In this document: piece by piece, positions 25,573-33,765 of the stretch
Position numbering within the stretch: the stretch's first letter is position 1
Layout of the letters: every line of letters starts with the position of its first letter
Assembly (NCBI GenBank): GCA_002361655.1
Contig: DETM01000033.1
Span: 1-53,715, forward strand
Length of the DNA: 53,715 nt
Direction of reading: 5' to 3'
Source of the DNA: Prevotella sp. UBA3288
GTDB lineage: Bacteria; Bacteroidota; Bacteroidia; Bacteroidales; Bacteroidaceae
The notes under the pieces: model-generated
Database searches by the model: none
The model's input: only the letters and a program-made list of their open reading frames with translations
What the model was told of the DNA's origin: nothing
Position numbers and translations under genes: made by a program

Positions 25573-26049
25573 CTATTCGATAAAGCCCGTTGGCTTTGAC
25601 AGCGAGTCGCTGATTAGCGTGTCGACAAACTGTTCGTAGGCCATGGCCGGCTCGTTGGCCGACGGGGCAATCTGCTCGAGGGCATAATTGGACTCATCGA
25701 CCCATGTCGCATTGTCGACCATCGACTGGTTGAGGGCATTGCTCAATGTCAGCACGATGGCAACGATGGCTGCAGCCCTGAACAGCGGCTTCAGACGCTC
25801 GGTCAGGCTAATGGTTCGAGCCTTGACCTGAGTATTCTCTTCGGTCATCCGCAACAGTCGCTCATCGAAGTCATCGCCCAGAGCGTCCTCTTGTACCATA
25901 GCCGCAAAGAGAGCACGATACTGTCGCAGTTCCGCAGGCAGGTCCTCTTCGCTTTGTTCGAAGAAAGCCTTCAGAATCTGCTCCTCCTTCAAGGTCGTTC
26001 CGGCCTCGAAGTAGCGTTCCAGCAACTGTTCGATGTACTTATAGTCCAT
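25573..26049 (-). CDS. Putative membrane anti-sigma factor
   Basis: Protein of 158 residues with a cytoplasmic N-terminal helical region (LLERYFEAGTTLKEEQILKAFF), one membrane segment (about 90-110, RAAAIVAIVLTLSNAL) and a short outside tail. This layout, directly after an ECF sigma gene and overlapping it by 11 bp, is what is seen for small Bacteroidetes anti-sigma or sigma-associated proteins. No zinc HxxxCxxC motif is present, so it is not a ZAS-type anti-sigma. Function is inferred from context. Confidence 0.7.
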   Translation of the reverse strand: MDYKYIEQLLERYFEAGTTLKEEQILKAFFEQSEEDLPAELRQYRALFAAMVQEDALGDDFDERLLRMTEENTQVKARTISLTERLKPLFRAAAIVAIVLTLSNALNQSMVDNATWVDESNYALEQIAPSANEPAMAYEQFVDTLISDSLSKPTGFIE

Positions 26050-26557
26050 ATTGTTCTTGTTCTAAATACTTCTGTTTAATCGTTTGCCGTGCACGAAAGA
26101 TGTTTACTTTGACCTGCTGCTCTGTGATATTCATCACGTTGGCGATTTCTTTGTACGCCTTTCCTTCGATGTCGCGCAATTGCATACAAGTGCGCTGTTT
26201 CTCAGGCAGCACGTCTATCAGCCGTCTCACTCGTTCCACCTTGTCGCGCTGAACGGTCTGTTCTTCGGGGTTAGCGCTGTAGGAGTAGTCGGGTGCATCA
26301 TGCCCTGTTTCTTCGAGCGATGTGTTTTGGTTTTCCATCCGTTTCTGGCAGTCGAGTGCCAGATTTCTGCAGATGGTCAGACAAAAGGCCTCGATAGACT
26401 CTATCTCTTCCCACTGCTCCCGTCGGTTCCAAACTTTGATCATTGTCTCCTGCACCACGTCTTCGGCCTCTGCCGGATTGAGAGTGATGCGCAAAGCCAC
26501 GCGGAAGAGTTCATTCTTCAGCGGCAACACATCGGTGCGAAAACTGATCTTTTTCAT
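26039..26557 (-). CDS. ECF-family RNA polymerase sigma factor
   Basis: Sigma factor of 172 residues. Region 2 is LFRVALRITLNPAEAEDVVQETMIKVWNRREQW-like, with the core-binding and -10 melting helices. Region 4 is RRLIDVLPEKQRTCMQLRDIEGKAYKEIANVMNITEQQVKVNIFRARQ-like, with a helix-turn-helix for the -35 site. It directs transcription of its own regulon and probably its own operon, because an ECF-type promoter precedes it. The downstream membrane protein is the likely antagonist. Confidence 0.93.
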   Translation of the reverse strand: MKKISFRTDVLPLKNELFRVALRITLNPAEAEDVVQETMIKVWNRREQWEEIESIEAFCLTICRNLALDCQKRMENQNTSLEETGHDAPDYSYSANPEEQTVQRDKVERVRRLIDVLPEKQRTCMQLRDIEGKAYKEIANVMNITEQQVKVNIFRARQTIKQKYLEQEQYGL

Positions 26558-26570
26558 CCTCTCTATTTAG

Positions 26571-26599
26571 TAAGACGACTGACGGTCAAAAAAGTTACA
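26571..26599 (-). promoter_or_regulatory. Candidate ECF-type promoter TGTAAC-N16-CGTCTTA
   Basis: On the minus strand TGTAAC (26599-26594) and CGTCTTA (26577-26571) are 16 nt apart, resembling the AAC/CGTC architecture of ECF promoters. It lies 14 nt before the sigma start at 26557, suggesting autoregulation. No TAnnTTTG element is present in this gap. Confidence 0.6.
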
Positions 26600-26619
26600 G
26601 GAAAAGAGGGAAAAATTTT

Positions 26620-27798
26620 TCAGGGCAGCCTGACCCATCTGATTTCCCGTTGTTGTCCTTGTCGGTTGACGACAGTGAAGCGATACTGTCGTCCTCGTTC
26701 AAAGCCCCAAGAGACGAACTGCGCGAAACTGCCTACCGGGCGTCCGTCGATAGCCGTTATGATGTCACCCTGCCTGAATCCTTGCCTGAAGGGCTCACCA
26801 CGTTCCCACACCAAACCTACGCAGGGTCGGCCTCCATCCGATACAAAGGCAATTTCTGTCTGCGGGTTACCCACTCTGATCTCGGCCGTCTGTTCATAGG
26901 GCAGGAAACGCATTCGTTTTCGTTGGGGGTTGATGACGAGGGCGCCATATTCAAGGATAGAAGCCCCAATGTGCGAATCGCCCTGAGTAGTAGTGGTGTG
27001 CAAATCAGTAAATGTGCAGTCGCCGAAGCGGAACCGGCTAAAGTTCAGGAAGACCACTTCGCCCAGCGGTTCGGTGCCGAAGAGCCCGATGGCACTGCGT
27101 CCCAGTGCTCGTCCTTCCACCTGCGACTCCACGGCCGGTCCTACCCTGTCGGCCATCTGATGGAACTGTCCACGGTTCATGGCATAGAGGTGGCGGCTGC
27201 CGGTATCGAAGAGTGCACTCTCGGAAAACCGTCCGTAAGGCTTTATTATTAAATAAGGTACGTGATACCTGAGTTTGTAGCGCACCTCGTAGCCCGGTTC
27301 GTCATCGAAGAAATTTTTCTGGTCGGTCAGTATGAGTCGGCACTGTCGTACATCGATTTTGGCATTCAGTCCACGGTTGACGACATCGAAACCAATGATT
27401 CCATCGATGTTGCGCCCATTGACAGCCCGCTGTTGGAGCGTGGCCTGACACCCCACGAACGTATTGCGTCCAATTTTTATGGGAGGCAGTGTCAGCATCT
27501 TGACGGTATCAGAAGCACCGACGGCATCATGAGAAAGGATCTGTCCGGCCGCCACACAGCCGGGTATTGGCCTGTCGGCAAAGATCACCGCTTGCGCCGA
27601 ACCGGTATCGAAGAGGAAGCGATACGTCTTACCGCCAATCTCGACAGGCAGATAGACCTGCCGATTTTCCCATTCTATATCGATGGAATCGACGAAATGT
27701 TTATGAGATATTGACTTGGCCACGCTGTAGCGTGCCAACTGAGCCTGCACTCCGAGACACAGGCCTAACAGCATGACCAAGTCAATGAGTCGTCTCAT
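26620..27798 (-). CDS. Secreted retropepsin-like aspartyl protease with PDZ domain
   Basis: Exported protein of 392 residues with a signal peptide (LIDLVMLLGLCLGVQAQ). Two aspartyl-protease half-domains each have a DTG motif: FLFDTGSAQAVIF near residue 60 and ALFDTGSRHLYAM near 205. A C-terminal PDZ domain (about 315-390) contains FRQGFRQGDIITAIDGRPV. In Bacteroidetes such proteins probably process or degrade periplasmic proteins. The start overlaps the stop of the S46 peptidase gene (ATGA), so the two are translated together. The start at 27798 gives a proper signal peptide; a longer frame begins inside the upstream gene. Confidence 0.85.
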   Translation of the reverse strand: MRRLIDLVMLLGLCLGVQAQLARYSVAKSISHKHFVDSIDIEWENRQVYLPVEIGGKTYRFLFDTGSAQAVIFADRPIPGCVAAGQILSHDAVGASDTVKMLTLPPIKIGRNTFVGCQATLQQRAVNGRNIDGIIGFDVVNRGLNAKIDVRQCRLILTDQKNFFDDEPGYEVRYKLRYHVPYLIIKPYGRFSESALFDTGSRHLYAMNRGQFHQMADRVGPAVESQVEGRALGRSAIGLFGTEPLGEVVFLNFSRFRFGDCTFTDLHTTTTQGDSHIGASILEYGALVINPQRKRMRFLPYEQTAEIRVGNPQTEIAFVSDGGRPCVGLVWERGEPFRQGFRQGDIITAIDGRPVGSFAQFVSWGFERGRQYRFTVVNRQGQQREIRWVRLP

Positions 27799-29867
27799 CG
27801 CATCTCGTTTAGAAGTCTGTCGGCATGTCCCCACTTGTCCATCATGAAGAGCACGTAGCGGATATCGACGCCGATGCAGCGGGCCAGTTGCGAGTCGAAG
27901 AATATATCACTCGACAGGCTGTCCCAGTTGCCATCGAAGGCCAGACCGATCAGCCGGTTTTGCCCGTCGAACATCGGAGAGCCCGAGTTGCCGCCAGTGA
28001 TATCGTTAGTCGTGAGGAAGCAGAGCGACAGGTTGTCCTGTCCGGTAAAGAGGTCAATCATCTCCGGTTCCACCCTGTAGTCTTCGATAGAATGGCCTGT
28101 TTTCATCTTAGCCACGAGACTGGGAGCCTTGGTCTGATAGCCTGAAGGCTTTCCCCCCAGATTGTACTCTTTCACCTGTCCGTAGGACAGTCGCATGGTG
28201 AAGTTGGCATCGCTATAGTGTGGCATATCCTCCTCCATCCGCAGTTTGGCGGCACAGAGGTAACGCTCCAGTCGTGCGATGCTGTCGTTCATCTGTCCCA
28301 TCTTCAGCCGCAGTTCATTGCCAATGTCCGTCAGGTCGAAGCCGAAACTGATGCCGGCATCCTTCATAAACTTCTTCTTCATGGGATAGAAGCGTGCTTT
28401 CTTCTTCAGCAGTTTCGAGTGTTTGTAGAGGTAGTCGGCATAGGCCTGGCAGTCGCCGTCAAACTTTTTGTCGATGACTTCAGTATAGAAGGCCGGCAGA
28501 TATTCAGGTTTTGACTGCATCTGCTGGCGATAGTTTTTGAGCATGACACCCAGTATCTCCCGATCCGTGTCGTAGTCCCACGCCTCGCTATTGTCCTTGA
28601 AGGTGATATGCTGGCGCTTGCCGTGGCCCACAGGATGCGAGCCGTTGTGGGCCCGGAGTGCCCGGACGGTCAGTTCATCATTGCGTGCAAAACTCTCCAT
28701 CCAGTACATGTAAGCCTCCATCACGTTGATGCGCTGCCGGTACAACTGTTCCAACTTGCCGAAGTCGAGTTTGTCGGTGAAATAGCCCGTTGTGTCCATC
28801 CATGCCCTGAGTTGAGCCTCGAAGTCGCGCTTCTGCTGTACCAGCCCGATGCTGTCGATACACTTGTTCATGCCGATAGAATTCTTCCAGTAGTTGCTGC
28901 TCTGTGCATACTTCGAGTCGTACTTGATACGTACGGCCTCCGATGCGTCCATGTGGCGCTTCATCACCTCCTGCTTGACCCCCCGGACCTGGTAGCGGGC
29001 ATGGTTCTGCACATAGCGTTCCTCAATACCATAACTGGACAGATAGCGCGAGGTGCTTCCCGGATAGCCCATTGTCATCGAGAAGTCGCCCTCCTTGTAG
29101 CCCTCGGTCGACACCTTGGCCCAGTGCTTCGGATGATAGGGCACATTGTCTTCCGAATAGTCGGCTGGTCCGTTAGTCTTGGGGTCGGCATAGATACGGA
29201 AAACACTGAAGTCGCAAGTCTGTCGGGGCCACATCCAGTTGTCAGTCTCGCCGCCGAACTTACCCATCGACTTGGGAATGGCAAACACCAGTCGCAGGTC
29301 GCGAAAGTCGCGATAGGTGGTGGCGAAGTAGCGGTTGCCCTCGTAGAAGGGCTTGATCTCGAGTCGTAGCGTCGAGTCCTGAGCCTTCACGTCCTTCGAC
29401 ATCACATTTTCGATAGAATCGATATAAATACTGCGTTCACGTCGGTCCATCTTTTCGAAGGCAACCGTCACCACGCGGTCGGTGATGTCCTTCTGTTCTA
29501 CCATGAACGAGACGAACATATTTTTGTTGGGCAGTTCGTCAGCCAGCGTCTTAGCATAGAATCCGTTGAGCATGTAGTCGTGCTCTACGGTGGAATGAGA
29601 GCGGATGGCCTCGAAGCCGCAGTGGTGGTTGGTGAAGACGAGCCCGTCTGGCGATACCACCACGCCGGAGCAGTAGCCAGAGAAGTTGACCACTGCCTTC
29701 ATGATGGCGTCGTCGGCCTGATAGAGTTTGTCGTAGGGCAATTCGTAGCCGTAGCCCTTCATCTGTTCGTAGACTGCCTGCGGCAGGTTGTAGAGCGTCC
29801 ACATGCCTTCGTCGGCGCTGGCCGACAAAGAGCAGAGGGCCAAGAGTGATAAGAATAGTTTTTTCAT
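27795..29867 (-). CDS. S46-family dipeptidyl-peptidase, DPP7-like
   Basis: Periplasmic serine exopeptidase of 690 residues that removes dipeptides from peptides. It has a signal peptide (MKKLFLSLLALCSLSASA) followed by DEGMW, the usual mature S46 start. His lies in VFTNHHCGFEAI near 85, Asp in ETDNWMWPRQTCDFSVFR near 215 and nucleophile Ser in GGNSGSPMFDG near 630. The residue 18 after Ser is Gly (FDGNW), the position reported as Gly in DPP7 and Arg in acidic-specific DPP11, so DPP7-like specificity for hydrophobic P1 is likely. A 14-unit 9-bp array lies 35 nt upstream of its start. Confidence 0.92.
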   Translation of the reverse strand: MKKLFLSLLALCSLSASADEGMWTLYNLPQAVYEQMKGYGYELPYDKLYQADDAIMKAVVNFSGYCSGVVVSPDGLVFTNHHCGFEAIRSHSTVEHDYMLNGFYAKTLADELPNKNMFVSFMVEQKDITDRVVTVAFEKMDRRERSIYIDSIENVMSKDVKAQDSTLRLEIKPFYEGNRYFATTYRDFRDLRLVFAIPKSMGKFGGETDNWMWPRQTCDFSVFRIYADPKTNGPADYSEDNVPYHPKHWAKVSTEGYKEGDFSMTMGYPGSTSRYLSSYGIEERYVQNHARYQVRGVKQEVMKRHMDASEAVRIKYDSKYAQSSNYWKNSIGMNKCIDSIGLVQQKRDFEAQLRAWMDTTGYFTDKLDFGKLEQLYRQRINVMEAYMYWMESFARNDELTVRALRAHNGSHPVGHGKRQHITFKDNSEAWDYDTDREILGVMLKNYRQQMQSKPEYLPAFYTEVIDKKFDGDCQAYADYLYKHSKLLKKKARFYPMKKKFMKDAGISFGFDLTDIGNELRLKMGQMNDSIARLERYLCAAKLRMEEDMPHYSDANFTMRLSYGQVKEYNLGGKPSGYQTKAPSLVAKMKTGHSIEDYRVEPEMIDLFTGQDNLSLCFLTTNDITGGNSGSPMFDGQNRLIGLAFDGNWDSLSSDIFFDSQLARCIGVDIRYVLFMMDKWGHADRLLNEMR

Positions 29868-29901
29868 ATTTATTATTATTAGTGATTGTTGCTTGGTGTT
29901 T

Positions 29902-30040
29902 TCTGGATAATCCGGAGATTCTGGAGATTCCGGAGATTCTGGATAATCCGGAAAGTCCGGAAACTCCGGAAAGTCCGGAAATTCCAGAAATTCCGGATAG
30001 TCCGGATAGTCCGGATAGTCCGGGTTATATAGAGTCCGGG
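29902..30040. repeat. TCCGGA 9-bp tandem array 1 (between the S46 peptidase and four-helix-bundle genes)
   Basis: Fourteen units of palindrome TCCGGA plus a 3-nt A/T/G spacer start at 29902 and recur every 9 bp to 30024. Variant hexamers are TCTGGA, TCCAGA and TCCGGG; spacers include GAT, TAA, AAG, AAT and TAG. One further unit (30035-30040) lies inside the four-helix-bundle gene, whose stop codon (30025-30027) falls between two units. The other end is 35 nt before the S46 peptidase ATG. Confidence 0.95.
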
Positions 30041-30732
30041 TTAATGCCGAGGCTTGCCAGACGGGCCCTTAGCCTAGCGACCTCCTCTCGGAGAGATGCA
30101 ATTTCCTGCGCTTGAAAATCTAACATTTCCTTTTGAGTTGAGCGTTGCTCTAAGCGGGCAGCCGTCATACGTTCACGAATGCCACCCTCAGTAGTAAATT
30201 CCCGGTCTTTACGTTCTATATAAGAAGTCATGGCTTTATCCACTTGGTGACAAAGACAGATGGCCATATTAGCCAATTCCTCGTCGTTCATCTTCAGTAA
30301 TAAAGGTTGATATTCTCGGAATAAACTATGACTTTTGCAGAACTTATGTAGTCTGTCAAACCGCTCTTTGTTACTCTCGAACCATTCGACAAGCCCTTTC
30401 TGCTTCAAATAGTCCTGATAATCTTCCAACAACTCTTTATTACTGCCACGAGCGATACCAAGAAGTTTCAACTCAGTTTCTGTAGAAGTTTGCCCGTCGC
30501 TGCTGCCTTCTGCTATATTCTGTTTCACGCTTCTTGCAGCCTGCACCATCTGGTCGACAGTGCGGTCGCCGTATTTGGGAAAATATTTCTCACAAAACAG
30601 TTTCGTTAACTGAAAAAGGACATCGCTGCGCTGATAAAAACGCAATTCAGTATAGACCACCGCCTTACGCAAGACGCTGGCTATGCCGTCTTTGTAGTGG
30701 TTGACTTTTGTATTTTTGATGTCTTTGTTCAT
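30025..30732 (-). CDS. Four-helix-bundle (S23/Avd-like) protein with suffix domain
   Basis: Protein of 235 residues. Residues about 20-125 (VYTELRFYQRSDVLFQLTKL, DRTVDQMVQAARSVKQNIAEGSS, ELKLLGIARGSNKELLEDYQDYL) match the four-helix-bundle family. That family includes proteins encoded in 23S rRNA intervening sequences and the Avd accessory factor of diversity-generating retroelements. A C-terminal extension with a coiled coil (DFQAQEIASLREEVARLRARLASLG) fits the four-helix-bundle suffix variant. No reverse transcriptase or variable repeat is nearby, so retroelement function is not supported. The last four or five residues (NPDSI) are encoded by a unit of array 1. Role unknown; RNA or protein binding is plausible. 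Confidence 0.75.
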   Translation of the reverse strand: MNKDIKNTKVNHYKDGIASVLRKAVVYTELRFYQRSDVLFQLTKLFCEKYFPKYGDRTVDQMVQAARSVKQNIAEGSSDGQTSTETELKLLGIARGSNKELLEDYQDYLKQKGLVEWFESNKERFDRLHKFCKSHSLFREYQPLLLKMNDEELANMAICLCHQVDKAMTSYIERKDREFTTEGGIRERMTAARLEQRSTQKEMLDFQAQEIASLREEVARLRARLASLGINPDSI

Positions 30733-30755
30733 TGTTGGGGTGTTTTTGGGGTGAT

Positions 30756-30890
30756 TTTGGATTTTCTGGAGATTCTGGATTATCCGGAATGTCCGGAATG
30801 ACCGGAATTTCCGGAATTTCCGGAAAGTCCGGATTATCCGGATTATCCGGATTATCTGGAGATTCCGGATTGTCCGGATTTTCCGGGTTT
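30756..30890. repeat. TCCGGA 9-bp tandem array 2 (between the four-helix-bundle and flippase genes)
   Basis: Fourteen units from 30765 to 30887 in a strict 9-bp phase, with a degenerate unit before them (TTTGGA, 30756). Variants are TCTGGA, ACCGGA and TCCGGG; spacers include GAT, TTA, ATG, ATT, AAG, TTG and TTT. The array overlaps the last 12 codons and the stop of the flippase gene (stop at 30852-30854) and ends 33 nt from the four-helix-bundle ATG. Confidence 0.95.
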
Positions 30891-32333
30891 TCGGAAATGC
30901 CGGCCAATGATTGGGAGGCTGGCCAGCGGCAGGTCGCGCTTGATGACTACAGCCAGGAAGATGACAATAATAATAGTGTTGCACACCAGTTGCGCCCACT
31001 GAGGCAGATAGTCCGCAGCGACAAAGACGAGTGCCGACAAGACGACTGTCATCACGACATAAATCAGAATGTCCTTCATCGGATAGGGGATGGGGTACTT
31101 GCGCTGTCCGACAAAATAACTCAGCACCATCGCCGTGCCATAGCCGGCCACGCCGCCCCAGGCACATGCCCAGTAGCCGAACTTAGGAATGAAGAGGATG
31201 TTGACGGCGAAGAGCACCAGGCAGCCTGCCAGAGAGAACCATGCTCCATAGATGGTTTTGTCGATGAGTTTATACCAGAACGACAAGTTGAAATAGACGC
31301 CCATCATCATCTCGGCCACCATGATGACAGGCACCACGTCGAGCCCCACCCGATATTCCTCGCCGAGAATCCGCTGCAGCAACGGCATCCAGCCGATGAC
31401 ACAGAGGAAGGCCAGCAGTGTGAAGATAAGGAAATACTTCATGGCCGCCGCATAGTATTCGGTCTTGTCGGCATCCTTGCTCTTGGCATAGACGATGGGC
31501 TCGTAGGCATAGCGGAAGGCCTGGGTGATCAAGGCCATGATCATGGCAATTTTGGCACAGGCGCCATAGATGCCCAGTTGCACATTGGCTTCTTTCTCGT
31601 CGGGATAGACCAGGGGGAAGAGAATCTTGTCGGCCACCTGATTCAGAATGCCGGCGATACCCAGCACCAGGATGGGCCACGAGTAGGAGAGCATCTGCTT
31701 GAGCAGTCTGCCGTCGAACTGCCACCGGATGCGGAACAAGTCGGGCAGGAAGAAGACGGTGATAAGGCTCGTGCAGAGCAGGTTGATGAAGAAGACGTAG
31801 AACACGGATGTCTTTCCCAGCAGTACAAAGTAGATGACGTTCAGTCCGATGTTCAGGATGATGAACAGCATCTTGAGCGACGCGAAGCGTATGGGCCGTT
31901 TCTGGAAGCGCAGGTAACTGAAGGGTAAGGCCTGCAGGGCATCGAGCGCCACCACCACGCCCATCATCAGCAGATAGTCCGGGTGGGCGGCATATCCCAG
32001 CGAAGCACTGATGGGGTCGATGAGTGTGAACAGCAGCAGCACGAAAACGGCCGTCAGCGAGCCGACCATGGCCATCGCCGTCGAGAAGACGGTGTCGGGC
32101 TTATAGCGGTCGTCGTTGGCATAGCGAAACATCGTGGTCTCCATGCCGAAGGTGAGCAGCACGAGGATGAGAGCCGTATAGGCATAGATGTTGGTGCTGA
32201 TGCCATAGTCGCCGGTATCCTTGGGCATATAGCGAGTATAGAGCGGCACCAGCATATAGTTGAGGAAGCGGCCGACGATGCTCGAGAGGCCATAGATGGC
32301 CGTGTCCTTGGCAAGAGATTTCAGGTTGGGCAT
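30852..32333 (-). CDS. Polysaccharide flippase, Wzx/MVF-like, with repeat-encoded tail
   Basis: Inner-membrane protein of 493 residues with about 12-14 hydrophobic segments. The N-terminus KSLAKDTAIYGLSSIVGRFLNYMLVPLYTR and the motif GDYGISTNIYAYTALILVLLTFGMETTMFR are typical of oligosaccharide flippases of the polysaccharide biosynthesis family, which turn lipid-linked glycans across the inner membrane. No glycosyltransferases lie nearby. The C-terminal 12 residues (KPGKSGQSGISR) are translated from 9-bp array 2 and the stop comes from a TAA spacer, so the array replaced or extended the original gene end. It is preceded by a T-rich segment and array 3 instead of a promoter. Confidence 0.88.
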   Translation of the reverse strand: MPNLKSLAKDTAIYGLSSIVGRFLNYMLVPLYTRYMPKDTGDYGISTNIYAYTALILVLLTFGMETTMFRYANDDRYKPDTVFSTAMAMVGSLTAVFVLLLFTLIDPISASLGYAAHPDYLLMMGVVVALDALQALPFSYLRFQKRPIRFASLKMLFIILNIGLNVIYFVLLGKTSVFYVFFINLLCTSLITVFFLPDLFRIRWQFDGRLLKQMLSYSWPILVLGIAGILNQVADKILFPLVYPDEKEANVQLGIYGACAKIAMIMALITQAFRYAYEPIVYAKSKDADKTEYYAAAMKYFLIFTLLAFLCVIGWMPLLQRILGEEYRVGLDVVPVIMVAEMMMGVYFNLSFWYKLIDKTIYGAWFSLAGCLVLFAVNILFIPKFGYWACAWGGVAGYGTAMVLSYFVGQRKYPIPYPMKDILIYVVMTVVLSALVFVAADYLPQWAQLVCNTIIIVIFLAVVIKRDLPLASLPIIGRHFRKPGKSGQSGISR

Positions 32334-32375
32334 TGTTTTTGTTTTTTTTATTTGGTTGTATTATTTAGTGTTGTG

Positions 32376-32488
32376 GCCGGAATGTCCGGAATGTCCGGAA
32401 AATCTGGAAAATCCGGAATATCCGGAATATCTGGATTATCCGGATTATCCGGATTATCCGGAAAATCCGGAGTTTCCGGTTTTCCGGG
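32376..32488. repeat. TCCGGA 9-bp tandem array 3 (between the flippase and SpmAB-like genes)
   Basis: Thirteen units from 32376 to 32488, all in 9-bp phase except the last, which is 8 bp from its neighbour. Variants include GCCGGA, TCTGGA, TCCGGT and TCCGGG; spacers include ATG, AAA, ATA, TTA and GTT. The final unit directly abuts the stop codon of the SpmAB-like gene (32489-32491). The other end is 43 nt from the flippase ATG. Confidence 0.95.
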
Positions 32489-33757
32489 CTACCCGAAGAA
32501 TAGATAGGCGATGGCGATGGCGGCGATGATACCTGCCAGGTCGGCCAACAGCCCGCAGACGACGGCATGGCGGGTATAGCGGATGCCCACCGAGCCGAAG
32601 TAGACAGCCAGAATATAGAAAGTGGTGTCGGTCGAGCCCTGGAAGATGCACGCCAGCCGGCCCACGAACGAGTCGGCACCATAGGTGGTCATCGCGTCGA
32701 CCATCATGCCACGGGCACCGCTGCCCGATAGCGGCTTCATCAGTGCCGTGGGCAGGGCTGCCACAAAGTCGGTATTGAATCCCAGGGCCTCCACCGTCCA
32801 ACTGATGCCGCCGATGAGCCAGTCCATGGCCCCCGAGGCTCTGAACACGCCGATGCTCACCAGGATGGCCACCAAATAGGGTATAATGCGGACGGCCGTT
32901 GTAAAGCCGTCCTTAGCCCCTTCGATGAAGGCGTCGTAGACGTTGACCTTCTTGAAGAACCCTACAACGATGAAGAAGACGATGATGGTCATCAGCAGGA
33001 TATTGGCCAGCGTGGTGCTTACCAGGTTCATCTGTTCGCTGTCCAACTGTGTGAAGCCCCACACGGCAGCGGCCACCAACAGGCAGGCACCGCCCAGCGT
33101 CAGGACGACGGGCAGGTTCAGCAGGTTGATGCGCTGGTAGAGGCTGGTGACGAGCACGCCCACCAGTGTCGAGGCGAAGGTGGCCAGCAGGATGGGTATG
33201 AAGATGTCGGTGGGCTGGGCGGCTCCCATTTGTGCCCGGTAGACGAGTATGGATACAGGAATGAGCGTCAGTCCGCTGGTGTTCAGCACGAGGAACATGA
33301 TCATCGGGTTCGAGGCCGTGTCCTTCTTCGGGTTCAGTTCCTGCAACTGCTCCATCGCCTTCAGCCCGAGCGGTGTGGCGGCATTGTCCAGCCCCAGCAT
33401 GTTGGCAGCGATGTTCATGAAGATGCTGCCCGTGACGGGATGCCCCTTGGGAATGGCCGGGAACAGTCTGACGAAGACGGGCGACAGCAGCCATGCCAGC
33501 CAGTTGACCACCCCGCCCTTCTCGCCGATCTTCATGATGCCCATCCAGAGCGACAGCACGCCGGTCAGGCCTAGAGATATTTCAAACGCGGTCTTCGCCG
33601 ACGAGAATGTCGAGTCGATCATTGCCGGGAAGAGACCGAATCCTTCGGCATCCATGTCGCCGAAGACGAACATACGCACCATCGCGATAATCAGTTGCAC
33701 CAGGGCGACGATGAACGCAATAACGAAAAACGCTATCCAAATATAGTTCAGTACCAT
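32489..33757 (-). CDS. SpmA/SpmB-like nucleoside-recognition (Gate) membrane protein
   Basis: Integral membrane protein of 422 residues that looks like a natural fusion of spore-maturation proteins A and B. Each half carries a Gate domain: SLWMGIMKIGEKGGVVNWLAWLLSPVF with NMLGLDNAATPLGLKAMEQLQ in the first, and AVRIIPYLVAILVSIGVFRASGAMDWL with STDTTFYILAVYFGSVGIRYTRHAVVCGLLADL in the second. Bacteroidetes do not sporulate, so transport of an unknown solute or lipid is more plausible. It has its own -7 promoter with a very short leader and is first in the operon that continues through three repeat arrays. Confidence 0.88.
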   Translation of the reverse strand: MVLNYIWIAFFVIAFIVALVQLIIAMVRMFVFGDMDAEGFGLFPAMIDSTFSSAKTAFEISLGLTGVLSLWMGIMKIGEKGGVVNWLAWLLSPVFVRLFPAIPKGHPVTGSIFMNIAANMLGLDNAATPLGLKAMEQLQELNPKKDTASNPMIMFLVLNTSGLTLIPVSILVYRAQMGAAQPTDIFIPILLATFASTLVGVLVTSLYQRINLLNLPVVLTLGGACLLVAAAVWGFTQLDSEQMNLVSTTLANILLMTIIVFFIVVGFFKKVNVYDAFIEGAKDGFTTAVRIIPYLVAILVSIGVFRASGAMDWLIGGISWTVEALGFNTDFVAALPTALMKPLSGSGARGMMVDAMTTYGADSFVGRLACIFQGSTDTTFYILAVYFGSVGIRYTRHAVVCGLLADLAGIIAAIAIAYLFFG

Positions 33758-33765
33758 AATGTCTG

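Noticed and set aside
30025..30732. Possible diversity-generating retroelement (Avd-like protein)
   Set aside because: No reverse transcriptase, template repeat or variable repeat is found nearby.
30732..31928. Plus-strand open frame with a collagen-like Ser-Gly-x start
   Set aside because: The Ser-Gly-x pattern is only the 9-bp array read as codons, and the rest is antisense to the flippase gene.
29902..32488. Possible CRISPR arrays
   Set aside because: Units are 9 bp with 3-nt spacers, far too short, and no cas genes are present.
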